DNA from: Lichenicoccus sp964242335 | GTDB lineage: Bacteria > Pseudomonadota > Alphaproteobacteria > Acetobacterales > Acetobacteraceae | Assembly (NCBI GenBank): GCA_964242335.1 | Contig: CAXTAY010000001.1 | Span: 162,434 to 226,433, forward strand | Length of the DNA stretch: 64,000 nucleotides | Direction: 5' to 3' | Part shown: positions 1-7,435 of the stretch, piece by piece | How positions within the stretch are numbered: the stretch's first letter is position 1 | How the letters are laid out: each line of letters opens with the position of its first letter | Translations under genes and position numbers: made by a program | The notes under the pieces: generated by a model | Databases searched by the model: none | What the model was told of the DNA's origin: nothing | The model's input: the letters and a program-made list of their open reading frames with translations, nothing else

Positions 1-285
1 GGGGATGCGGACCTTCAGTGACGCCCGCGCTTCGACGGCATCGCCCGCAGCAAGCACGTGTTGCCGACGCTCCCTGGTGGCAGCGCCGCCGAGGAGCCTC
101 AGGCATCCTGCGCAGCTCCCGCGGCGCGATCGACGTCGGCCACCGTCGCACGAGCCGCCCGCGTCGCCGTTCGCGCCGCGAGCGGTCCGAGGATCCGCTC
201 TCGGGGCGTCGATTGCCCTCCGATGAAGAGTTGCCGCTCGCCAGTCCCTATCGGTCGACCCTGTTGTCGGAGTGGGAGACTACGC
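1..285. other. Window start, no recognisable gene
   Basis: Both strands have open frames here because the DNA is G+C-rich, but none of their translations resembles a known family and none has a convincing ribosome-binding site. The stretch lies downstream of the broken flavodoxin gene that reads leftward and ends at 286. A gene truncated by the window edge cannot be excluded. Confidence 0.4.
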
Positions 286-864
286 TCAGGCGGTCGATGC
301 TGGCGCAAACCGGCCGGCGATTTCCGCAACGCGGACGCCATAAAGCCGCGCCGTCTCAAGGTCGCCTGCGGACATTTCGCCTGGCGCCGCATCCGCGTCC
401 GACTGCGTCATCGGCGCGATGTACGATCCCATCCTGTTCGGATCGTCGCGCCTGGATGCTTTGAGGTTGGCCGGCTTGATGGCGAGGCTGACCCAGAGGC
501 CGCCGTGCTGGCCAGCCAGCAGGACGAAGTACTGTAGCGTGTTGAGCTTGTCGCCGTTGATACTGGCGCTGTTGGTGAATCCGCCGAAAATCTTGTTCTT
601 CCACCTGTCTTCGAACCAGGGTTTCGAAGAGGTGTCGGCGAACTTTTTGAACTGCCAGCTCGGGCCGCCCATGTAGGTCGGGGAGCCGAAGATGATGGCG
701 TCCGCGGCGTTGAGTGTCTCTCACCCGCTCTCGGGGATGTTGCCTTCGGCATCGATCGCGATCAGCGAGGCGGCAGCGCCTCCGGCGACGGCTTCTGCCA
801 CACGTTTCGTATGTCCATAGCCTGAGTGGTAGACGACGGCGGTCATGTTGCTGGGTAGGGTCAT
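286..864 (-). pseudogene. Flavodoxin-family (WrbA-like) gene interrupted by TGA
   Basis: Starting at the ATG at 864, with AGGAGG just upstream, the frame encodes a flavodoxin-fold protein of about 192 codons. The N-terminal FMN phosphate loop reads YHSGYGHTKRVAEAV and the second FMN loop reads GSPTYMGGPSWQFKKFAD. Members of this family are FMN-dependent NAD(P)H:quinone reductases or related electron carriers. Codon 48 (723-721) is TGA in the context E-S-G-stop-E-T-L, where from family knowledge relatives have Trp (G-W-E-T-L). The frame on both sides is intact, so a single TGG-to-TGA transition explains the break. Without readthrough only 47 residues are made. A 16-bp repeat shared with the neighbouring doxX promoter lies about 107 bp upstream, so the two genes were probably co-regulated. 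Confidence 0.85.
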
Positions 865-960
865 GTTGCCTCCTCGGCGCTTCGGCGTCGCATCGCGTCG
901 GCGATGGAACCGTCGGTGATGCTCGCCTCGAGGAGTACTGTGTCCTTTTTTTGGCGATGA

Positions 961-987
961 ACTACGCTGTAGCGAACGCATTGTTCA
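961..987. promoter_or_regulatory. Operator-like repeat, copy 1
   Basis: The 16-bp sequence AGCGAACGCATTGTTC at 971-986 recurs exactly at 1471-1486. This copy lies upstream of the flavodoxin gene, in the same orientation relative to that gene as the other copy has to doxX, and overlaps the doxX stop codon. Four further upstream positions also match between the copies (A-A, T and C-G). The likely reader is the LysR protein encoded at 1518-2429. Assignment to that regulator is an inference. Confidence 0.55.
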
Positions 988-1398
988 CAGCAATGGGACC
1001 AATACTCGGCTGAGCGGCAGAATCGCGCGGACACGGGGGTGGCGCAGGTAGAGGCCACCCCACGCCATCACGCCCAGGAGCAGGGAGACGATTTGCGGCG
1101 GCGATCCCAGTTCGCCGAGGCGGACATGGGCACAGATGGCTCCTCCCAAGAAGCCTGTCACGAGGATCGCGCCGAGGACGGTGGTAGCCGGGATGGCATA
1201 GAGGGCCGCGCAGACGACCATGATCCCGCCGAGCGTAGGGGTCAGGTCCATCGCGAAGCCGGTTTCCCGCATCATGCTCGCGATCTTGGCCGGCGCGAAC
1301 AGCTGCATTGCTCCATCCACGAGCAGCGCTGCGACCACCAGGGCGCTTGCTGACCGCCCCATCCAGACCGCGCGATGCGGTTTCGTCGTGTTAGGCAT
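985..1398 (-). CDS. DoxX-like integral membrane protein
   Basis: The 137-residue protein has about four hydrophobic segments (ALVVAALLVDGAMQLF; LGGIMVVCAALYAIPATTVL; AILVTGFLGGAICAHVRL; IVSLLLGVMAWGGLYL) and the overall pattern of the DoxX-like (DoxX_2) membrane family. Such proteins are small inner-membrane proteins often linked to redox or quinone stress responses; no reaction can be assigned here. The ATG at 1398 is preferred over upstream in-frame ATGs because a GAGGAC element precedes it and the upstream residues are not membrane-like. The gene is divergent from a LysR regulator and has the dyad repeat at 1461-1486 in its promoter. It and the flavodoxin pseudogene downstream probably form one regulon. 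Confidence 0.75.
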   Translation of the reverse strand: MPNTTKPHRAVWMGRSASALVVAALLVDGAMQLFAPAKIASMMRETGFAMDLTPTLGGIMVVCAALYAIPATTVLGAILVTGFLGGAICAHVRLGELGSPPQIVSLLLGVMAWGGLYLRHPRVRAILPLSRVLVPLL

Positions 1399-1460
1399 CT
1401 GCCGTCCTCGATGAGGGTTCATTCCATTCCAAGCCGTACTGTATGGTCGAGATGCGGTAA

Positions 1461-1486
1461 AATGCGTGCAAGCGAACGCATTGTTC
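1461..1486. promoter_or_regulatory. Operator-like repeat, copy 2, between doxX-like gene and LysR
   Basis: AATGCG (1461-1466) and CGCATT (1477-1482) form a dyad with a 10-bp spacer. The right half belongs to the 16-bp repeat AGCGAACGCATTGTTC also found at 971-986. The position between the divergent doxX-like gene (start 1398) and the LysR gene (start 1518) fits a LysR-type operator, which usually contains a T-N11-A dyad. Confidence 0.6.
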
Positions 1487-1517
1487 TTCATCCGAGTATC
1501 AACCAGGCGGCGCAGGA

Positions 1518-2429
1518 ATGCAGAATCTCGAGCCCATCCTTATTTTCGTGAGGGTCGCCGAGATGGGGAGCTTCACCCACGCCGCCGACAGCCTGGGCAT
1601 CCAGAAGGGGCGGGCCTCGACCGCGGTTCGGCGGCTGGAAGAAGATGTCGGCGTGAGGCTGCTGCACCGGACGACGCGCAGCGTGCAGTTGACGGAAGAC
1701 GGACGAGTGTTTCATGCGCGCGCCTGCGATCTGCTGGCCGATGTCGACGACCTGCACTCGATGTTCGCGGGAGATCGCGTCGCGCTGCGTGGGCGTCTAC
1801 GGGTCGATCTGCCGACCGAGCTGGCGCGCACGACGATCGTGCCGGCCCTGCCTGATTTCATGGCCAGCTATCCCGAGTTGGAGTTGGAGGTATCGAGCAC
1901 GGATCGGCAGGTCGATCTGGTCCAGGAGGGGTTCGACTGCGTTCTGCGCATCGGACCGATCGGAAACGAGACACTGATCGCCCGCCCGCTGGGCCAGCTA
2001 CGCATGGTGAATGCCGCCAGTCCCACATACCTGGCGCGCTACGGCATCCCTCGATCGCTGGAAGATCTACGGCTTCAGGCACATCGGACGATCCACTACA
2101 GCAGGACACTCGGCGCAAGACCATACGGGTGGGAGTATCCGGACGGTGACGGCGGCGACTATGCGACGCTTCCGCTGCCAGGCGCGCTGCACGTCAACAG
2201 CGTGCAGACATACGAGGCCGCGGGCCTCGCAGGCTTGGGACTGATGCAGGCGGCGCTCTCGGGGGTGCGCCGGCACTTCGAGAGCGGAGCGCTGGTGGAG
2301 ATCCTGCCGGACTTCCGCCCCGAGCCGCTGGACGTGTCCCTCGTGGTGGCCCATCGGCATAACCTGTCGCGCCGCGTCCGCGCCTTCATGGAATGGATCG
2401 AAGCGGTGCTGGCGCCCTATCTCGAGTAG
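1518..2429 (+). CDS. LysR-family transcriptional regulator
   Basis: The 303-residue protein has the standard LysR length and layout. A winged helix-turn-helix occupies about residues 1-60 (FTHAADSLGIQKGRASTAVRRLEE, shown here as two parts: FTHAADSLGIQKG and RASTAVRRLEE) and is followed by LLHRTTRSVQLTEDG. A periplasmic-binding-like effector domain fills residues 90-300. It belongs to the CrgA/DsdC-like branch with the sequence RGRLRVDLP at the linker. It is divergent from the doxX-like gene, and the dyad at 1461-1486 lies between them, so autoregulation and control of doxX and the flavodoxin gene are expected. The effector is unknown; quinone or electrophile sensing would fit the targets but is an inference. 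Confidence 0.92.
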   Translation: MQNLEPILIFVRVAEMGSFTHAADSLGIQKGRASTAVRRLEEDVGVRLLHRTTRSVQLTEDGRVFHARACDLLADVDDLHSMFAGDRVALRGRLRVDLPTELARTTIVPALPDFMASYPELELEVSSTDRQVDLVQEGFDCVLRIGPIGNETLIARPLGQLRMVNAASPTYLARYGIPRSLEDLRLQAHRTIHYSRTLGARPYGWEYPDGDGGDYATLPLPGALHVNSVQTYEAAGLAGLGLMQAALSGVRRHFESGALVEILPDFRPEPLDVSLVVAHRHNLSRRVRAFMEWIEAVLAPYLE

Positions 2430-2514
2430 CACCTCCCGTTCGGGCGACGGGCTCGGACCGGGCGCCCCGTTCGCGCGTGGCTTCCCGGCCGGGATCGGTC
2501 CTCGGGGATGCGAG

Positions 2515-2649
2515 CCCTGGCCGGCGGTCCGTGGCCTGCCGGGACAGCATCCAGGTCGCATAGTCCGGTATGAGGCTGCCGACCTCATCGAGTTTCCGAA
2601 GATCGTCGGCACCGAGCCGCGATTTCGCAGACGCGAGATTCTCCTCGTG
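2515..2649 (-). pseudogene. Aldo/keto reductase C-terminal remnant
   Basis: The minus-strand translation ENLASAKSRLGADDLRKLDE, continuing VGSLIPDYATWMLSRQ, matches the C-terminal signature of the aldo/keto reductase family (E-N-L-x-A-x3-L, then D-L-x-L-D-E, then P-x-Y-x-x-W-M). Nothing recognisable of the upstream barrel remains, and the adjoining DNA on that side is an IS5-type transposase remnant. The simplest reading is that insertion and decay of the element removed the rest of the gene. Confidence 0.6.
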
Positions 2650-2687
2650 AGCGCGCCGGACGCGAAGCCTCACCCGGCGCGGCTGTA

Positions 2688-3075
2688 CTCGACAGCCGGA
2701 GCGTCAAGACCGGGAGCGGCGGCCCACGCGGCCAGGATGCCGGCAAGAAGGTGAAGGGCGGCAAAACGCGGGTCACGGTCGACGCCGCCGCGCAGGATCG
2801 CGATGCGGTCGTGCCGGTTCTCGAGCGCTCGCGCCGCGCCTTCCCGTTCGTCAACCAGAATTCTGCCGACGCGGACTGTGTCGAGATCGTGCGCAAGCCG
2901 CCGGTCAGGTCGGCGTCACGGTCCATCCCGAGCGGTGGATGGGGGAACGCTCCTTCGCCTGGATCAGCCGAGACCGCAGGCTCGGAAGGATACGAAGACC
3001 ACGCTCGCCTCTGCCCCGGCGTTCCGCTACGCCGCTTCCGTCATGATCCCGCTCCGCGGGTCGGCGCCGTCGTGA
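2688..3075 (+). mobile_element. Degenerate IS5-family transposase remnant
   Basis: Three plus-strand frames give successive pieces of one DDE transposase: LDSRSVKTGSGGPRG and DAGKKVKGG near 2688-2765, AQDRDAVVPVLERSRRAFPF at about 2790-2850, VGVTVHPERWMGERSFAWIS at about 2908-2970, and TTLASAPAFRYAASVMIPL at about 3000-3060. These blocks have the order and spacing of the C-terminal half of IS5-family transposases, including the D-S-x-S-V-K-T and the R-W-x-x-E-R-x-F-A-W motif that carries the catalytic Glu. At least two frameshifts and the missing N-terminal half make it inactive. Terminal inverted repeats were not found. Confidence 0.65.
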
Positions 3076-3090
3076 ATCCCCGGACAGACT

Positions 3091-4005
3091 CTAGGCCATA
3101 CTTGGCAGGCGAGCTTCTGCCCCGATCTGGGACGTGAGGTCGACAAGTCTCGACAAGAACTTCTCGAGGACGGGCGACTTGTTGGCCTTGTGGAATGCGA
3201 GCATCAGATCGATCGTCGGCCGCTCTCCGGCAAGGGATCGGCTGACGATCGAGGGCGGCAGATAGCGGCCAATCGAAGCCGGCAACAGCGCCACGCCTCC
3301 TGTCGATCCTACCAGAGACATCGCCATGGCGAAGTTGTCGATCTCCAGGTGCGGCGTGATGCGCACGCCCGATCGCTCGAGATAGCCGTTGACGACGCCG
3401 CGCAGTACGCGCGGCACGGACGAGATGCCGATGAAGGTTTCGTCCATCAGGTCGTGCGGACTGATGGCGTTCCGTGCCGCCAGCCGGTGATCGGATCGCA
3501 GGATCGCCACCAGGGGCTCTCTGAGGAGAAATCTGTAGTCGAGATCGGGGTTCGGCTCGCGCCGCACGAACGCGATGTCGAGCTTCCCTCGCTGCAGGTC
3601 GTCGGCGAGATCGACGGAAAATCCGCTGAAGATCCTGACCTCCAGGTTGGGCAGATCGTCCCGGAGGATGTTCGTCGTGGGAGGGATGCAGTCCACCTCA
3701 TGACCGGTCAGGAAGCCCACGGCGAAGACCGGTCTTTCCGGCTGGGCGATGCGCCGAGCGGACTCGACCGCCGCTTCCGCCTGGGCGAGCGACAGCCGTG
3801 CATGATCGAGGAAAGTACGGCCGGCGGCGGTGAGTTCGATGCCCTGTGCGCTGCGGTGCAGGAGTCGTGCGCCGACCTCGACTTCGAGGTCGCGCATCTG
3901 TCGGCTGAGCGACGGCTGCGCGGTGTGCAGCCTTCTCTCGGCGGCGAGCTTGATGCTTCCTTCATCGGCGACTGCGACAAAATAACGAAGGTGTCTGAGC
4001 TCCAT
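3091..4005 (-). CDS. LysR-family transcriptional regulator
   Basis: The 304-residue protein starts MELRHLRYFVAVADEGSIK, the usual beginning of the CbbR/CatR-like LysR branch, so the ATG at 4005 is chosen over one 39 nt upstream. The helix-turn-helix covers residues 18-40 (TAQPSLSRQMRDLE), followed by LLHRSAQGIELTAAGRTFLD. The effector-binding domain runs from about residue 90. It is divergent from two SDR genes at 4137-5670 across a 131-bp gap and probably controls them. Family members act as tetramers that bend promoter DNA when a small metabolite binds; the ligand here cannot be told from the sequence. Confidence 0.92.
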   Translation of the reverse strand: MELRHLRYFVAVADEGSIKLAAERRLHTAQPSLSRQMRDLEVEVGARLLHRSAQGIELTAAGRTFLDHARLSLAQAEAAVESARRIAQPERPVFAVGFLTGHEVDCIPPTTNILRDDLPNLEVRIFSGFSVDLADDLQRGKLDIAFVRREPNPDLDYRFLLREPLVAILRSDHRLAARNAISPHDLMDETFIGISSVPRVLRGVVNGYLERSGVRITPHLEIDNFAMAMSLVGSTGGVALLPASIGRYLPPSIVSRSLAGERPTIDLMLAFHKANKSPVLEKFLSRLVDLTSQIGAEARLPSMA

Positions 4006-4136
4006 CGCTGCCTCTATACGTCGCAGGTATATCCCCAGCCTCACAAAGTCTTACCCGCCGCGGGCAGCGACACCTATGTTTTCCGCAAGGTTCCGCAGGA
4101 ACCTGCGTCGGCATTGAACAGAAGGAGGCAGCATCG

Positions 4137-4877
4137 ATGGGAAGCCTGACCGGTAAGACAGCGCTCGTCACGGGCGGCTCGCGCGGGATCGGCGCCGGGA
4201 TCGCCAAGCGTCTCGCCGCCGACGGGGCGGACATCGCGATCACCTACACCAGAGGCGCCGCGGCGGCGGCGTCGGTCGTCGGCGAGATCGAGCGCGCGGG
4301 CAGCAAGGCGATGTCGATCCAGGCGGACGCAGCCGATGCCGCGGCCGTCACCGCTGCGGTCGAACAGACCGTCGCGACCTATGGCCGGCTCGACGTGCTC
4401 GTCAACAATGCCGGCACCGCGATTCCGAAGCCGTTCGATGAGACCACGATCGAGGAGCTCGATCGCGTCATCGGCATCAATCTCCGCGGCACGATGATCG
4501 CGACGCTGGCAGCGCTCCGGCACATGCAGGATGGCGGTCGCATCATCATGATCGGCTCCTGCGTGGGCGAGCGGATGATGACCCCGGGCCTGGCCGCCTA
4601 CGCGGCCACGAAGGGAGCCATCAAGATGTTCACGCAAGGGCTGTCGCGGGAAACCGGATCCCGGGGGATCACGGTCAACAACATCCAGCCGGGGCCCATC
4701 GACACCGACCTGAACCCGGCGGCGGGTGACTGGGCGACGCCGCAGATCGCCAACACCGCGCTCAAGCGCTACGGCCACGTCGAGGACATCGCGGCCATGG
4801 TGGCCTTCGTCGCGGGTCCGGAAGCCGGCTACATCACGGGCGCCAGCTTGACCGTCGACGGCGGCACCAACGCCTGA
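4137..4877 (+). CDS. SDR-family oxidoreductase
   Basis: A classical short-chain dehydrogenase/reductase of 246 residues. The NAD(P) binding motif TGGSRGIGAGIA is at residues 12-23, NNAG at about 90, and the catalytic Ser and Tyr-x3-Lys are in IGSCVGERMMTPGLAAYAAT followed by KGA. It ends in the family's GASLTVDGGTNA. Basic residues after the glycine motif (TYTRG) suggest NADP(H) use. An AAGGAGG-like site precedes the ATG. It is divergent from the LysR gene and followed 46 bp later by a second SDR, so the pair probably acts in one pathway; FabG-like annotation would be too specific. Confidence 0.88.
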   Translation: MGSLTGKTALVTGGSRGIGAGIAKRLAADGADIAITYTRGAAAAASVVGEIERAGSKAMSIQADAADAAAVTAAVEQTVATYGRLDVLVNNAGTAIPKPFDETTIEELDRVIGINLRGTMIATLAALRHMQDGGRIIMIGSCVGERMMTPGLAAYAATKGAIKMFTQGLSRETGSRGITVNNIQPGPIDTDLNPAAGDWATPQIANTALKRYGHVEDIAAMVAFVAGPEAGYITGASLTVDGGTNA

Positions 4878-4923
4878 CCGATACTCGTCGAGACGACCAG
4901 TGACGATGGCAGGCGGGCATGAG

Positions 4924-5670
4924 ATGATATCCCTGAACGGAAAGATCGCCCTCGTCACCGGCGCCTCGCGTGGCATCGGGCGCGCCGCCGCCGTGGCGCT
5001 CGCACGGGCCGGAGCGCATGTGCTCGTGCATTACGGCCGCGGTGCCATGGCGGCGAACGCGGTCGTCGCCGACATCCAGGCGGCAGGCGGCCAGGCACAG
5101 GCGATCGGCTGCGATCTTTCCGCACCGGACGGGCCGCACGAGCTCGCGGCGGAGGTGCGTGCGATCGTCGGCGACCGGCTGGACATCCTGGTCGCGAACG
5201 CGGGCATCTCGAAGGCCGCCACCATCGAGGAGACGAGGATCGAGGATTTCGACGCGCTGTTCGCCGTCAATGTCTGCGCGCCGTATTTCCTGGTGCAGCA
5301 GCTGCTTCCGGTGCTGGGCGACGGTGCGAGCATCGTCTTCACCTCCTCGCTCGTGGCGCATGCCGCGGTCGGGAACCTGTCGGCCTATGCCGCGACCAAG
5401 GGCGCGATCGACACGCTGGTGAAGCATTTCGCGTCCGTCCTGGGGCCGCGCGGCATCCGGGTGAACGCCGTGGCGCCCGGCGTGGTGGAGACCGACATGT
5501 CGAGCTTCACCGGGACGCGGGCGGGTCGCGAGTCGGCGATCGGGATGCAGGCGCTGAAGCGCGTGGCGCAGCCCGATGACATCGCCGGCGCGATCGCCTT
5601 CCTGGCTTCTGACCTGGCGCGCTGGGTCTCGGGCGACACGCTGCGGGTGGATGGCGGCTCCAGGCTGTGA
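4924..5670 (+). CDS. SDR-family oxidoreductase (second of a pair)
   Basis: This 248-residue classical SDR has LVTGASRGIGRAAAVALA for the dinucleotide fold, VANAG in place of the usual NNAG, and FTSSLVAHAAVGNLSAYAAT followed by KGA for the Ser-Tyr-Lys triad. The C-terminus is SGDTLRVDGGSRL. In-frame GTG 4900 and ATG 4906 are alternative starts; 4924 is chosen because MISLNGKIALVTG is the normal family N-terminus. The sequence is clearly different from the SDR immediately upstream, so this is not a recent duplication. The next genes read the opposite way, so the LysR-controlled unit ends here. Substrate unknown. Confidence 0.86.
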   Translation: MISLNGKIALVTGASRGIGRAAAVALARAGAHVLVHYGRGAMAANAVVADIQAAGGQAQAIGCDLSAPDGPHELAAEVRAIVGDRLDILVANAGISKAATIEETRIEDFDALFAVNVCAPYFLVQQLLPVLGDGASIVFTSSLVAHAAVGNLSAYAATKGAIDTLVKHFASVLGPRGIRVNAVAPGVVETDMSSFTGTRAGRESAIGMQALKRVAQPDDIAGAIAFLASDLARWVSGDTLRVDGGSRL

Positions 5671-5687
5671 GACCGAAGCCTCGGTCT

Positions 5688-6473
5688 TCAACCGGCGCGC
5701 TGCGCGCGATACTCGCGCCGGACGATCTCCATGAGTTCCTCGACCGAGGTCGATTTCGCGTGGTTCTGGTAGGTCACCTGGCCGCGCTGCATCAGCATGA
5801 TGCGGTCCGCGATATCCAGCGTCTGCGCATAGTTGTGCATGATCATGACGATCGACAGGTCGCCCTCCGACTTCAGCCGGGTGATCAGGTCGATGATCAG
5901 CCCGGCCTCCCGGGCACCCATCGCGGCCAGCGGCTCGTCGAGCAGCAGGATGCGTGCGCGGGAGTTCACCGCGCGCGCGATCGCGATCGCCTGACGCTGG
6001 CCGCCTGACAGGGCGCCGACCTCGACATCCACCGACGGCACGTTGACCCCGATCTCCTCGAGGCACTCCGCCGCACGGCGACGCATCGCGCGGTTGTTAA
6101 GCAGGCGGAACGGACCCGGGTAGAGGATCTCCCGGTTGAGGAACATGTTGTGGTAGATCGTCAGCGAGTTGGCGAGGGCCAGGTCCTGGTAGACGCACTC
6201 GATGCCGAGCGAGCGCGCATGGTCCACCGAGCGCAGCGCGGTCTCCGCGCCATCGATGAACAGCCGCCCCGAGGTCTGCGACTGGTAGCCGGTCAGGATC
6301 TTCATCAGGGTGGATTTGCCGGCGCCGTTATCGCCGAGGACGCCGAGGATCTCGCCGCGACGCAGCGACAGCGAGATCCCGTTCAGCGCCGACACCGGGC
6401 CGAACTGCTTGGTGATCTCCTCGCCGCGCATCACCTCGGGCGGCTCGGGAGACTCTTCGCGCATCATGCTCAA
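5688..6473 (-). CDS. Sugar ABC importer, ATP-binding subunit (single domain)
   Basis: The 261-residue protein carries one ABC cassette: Walker A GDNGAGKST at about residue 47, Q-loop CVYQDLAL, signature LSGGQRQAIAIARA, Walker B ILLLDEP and switch His in MIMHNY. Carbohydrate importers of the CUT2 class often have a tandem ATPase of about 500 residues (RbsA); a single-cassette form like this resembles FrcA. Two subunits would pair under the permease dimer at the inner membrane. It overlaps the permease gene by 4 bp and is the last gene of a three-gene minus-strand operon (binding protein, permease, ATPase). The conserved Thr/Ser after LLLDEP is replaced by Leu (EPLAAMG), a common change in this subfamily. 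Confidence 0.93.
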   Translation of the reverse strand: MSMMREESPEPPEVMRGEEITKQFGPVSALNGISLSLRRGEILGVLGDNGAGKSTLMKILTGYQSQTSGRLFIDGAETALRSVDHARSLGIECVYQDLALANSLTIYHNMFLNREILYPGPFRLLNNRAMRRRAAECLEEIGVNVPSVDVEVGALSGGQRQAIAIARAVNSRARILLLDEPLAAMGAREAGLIIDLITRLKSEGDLSIVMIMHNYAQTLDIADRIMLMQRGQVTYQNHAKSTSVEELMEIVRREYRAQRAG

Positions 6474-7432
6474 GGCGAGGCGCCGCCGCGCCGCAGCCGG
6501 TTGATATGGATGTTGAACAGCATCGCCAGCAGGATGGCGCCCCCCAGGATCAGGTTGAAGGTGAACGCGTTGATGCCGATCAGCGTGAAGCCGTCATTCA
6601 GCACGCCGAGCACGATCGCACCGATCAGGGCGCCGATCACGGTGCCGGAACCGCCGGCCAGCGGCGTGCCGCCGATCACCCCCGCGGCCACCGCAAGGAA
6701 CATGATGTTGGTGCCGCCCGCGGTCGGATCGATCGACGAGATGCGGAAGGCCTCGAGCACGCCGGTGAAGGCCGCCAGCGCGCCGCTGATCACGAAGTTG
6801 CCGATCTTGATGCGGCGCACCGAGATGCCGGCCTCGCTCGATCCGACCGGATTGGCGCCCGACGCGATGGTGTGCAGCCCCCAGCGGGTGTTGCGCAGCA
6901 CGACGTGCATGACCACCACGACGCCGAGCGCCCAGAAGAACTCCGAGTAGCCGCCGTGGCCCATGGCGTCGGCGAATCCCTGCGACGCCTCGACGCCCAC
7001 CGGGGTGCCGTTCGAGATCGTCAGGGTGAAGCCGTTGAGCAGGAACAGCGTGCCCAGCGTGGTGACGAACGAGGGCACGCTGAGCAGGATCGTGATCACG
7101 CCGTTCAGCAGCCCGACCAGCGCGCCGGCGGCGATCCCGAGCAGGATCGAGAACACCATCGGGACGCCGGCCTGGTGGGCGAAATACATCACGAACGGCG
7201 CCAGCGCGTAGACCATGCCGGCGGAGAGGTCGATCTCGCCGCCGATCATCAGCATGACTTCGCCGCAGGCCAGGATCGCCACCGGGGCGACGAACTGCGA
7301 CAGGTTCTGCAGGCTGGCGCTGGTCAGCAGGAAGTTGCGGTTGGCGCTCTCGAAATAGGCCGCCAGCACCACGGCGACGAAGACGATGCTCGCTTCCCGC
7401 CAGCGCAGCAGACCGAGAAGCATCGGACGCAT
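6470..7432 (-). CDS. Sugar ABC importer, permease subunit (RbsC/FrcC-like)
   Basis: A 320-residue integral membrane protein with about ten hydrophobic segments and the CUT2 permease signature GGEIDLSAGMVYAL near residue 65. Other family blocks are VGLLNGVITILLSVPSFVTT and AFTGVLEAFRI. It forms the inner-membrane channel with the ATPase encoded by the overlapping downstream gene, and receives substrate from the periplasmic protein encoded 3 bp upstream. The substrate is probably a monosaccharide or polyol, but the sequence does not say which. Confidence 0.93.
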   Translation of the reverse strand: MRPMLLGLLRWREASIVFVAVVLAAYFESANRNFLLTSASLQNLSQFVAPVAILACGEVMLMIGGEIDLSAGMVYALAPFVMYFAHQAGVPMVFSILLGIAAGALVGLLNGVITILLSVPSFVTTLGTLFLLNGFTLTISNGTPVGVEASQGFADAMGHGGYSEFFWALGVVVVMHVVLRNTRWGLHTIASGANPVGSSEAGISVRRIKIGNFVISGALAAFTGVLEAFRISSIDPTAGGTNIMFLAVAAGVIGGTPLAGGSGTVIGALIGAIVLGVLNDGFTLIGINAFTFNLILGGAILLAMLFNIHINRLRRGGASP

Positions 7433-7435
7433 CGG

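Noticed and set aside
721..723. Selenocysteine reading of the TGA in the flavodoxin gene
   Set aside because: The next 60 nt show no hairpin with a suitable stem or apical G-U, and relatives have Trp rather than Cys here. A nonsense mutation is simpler.
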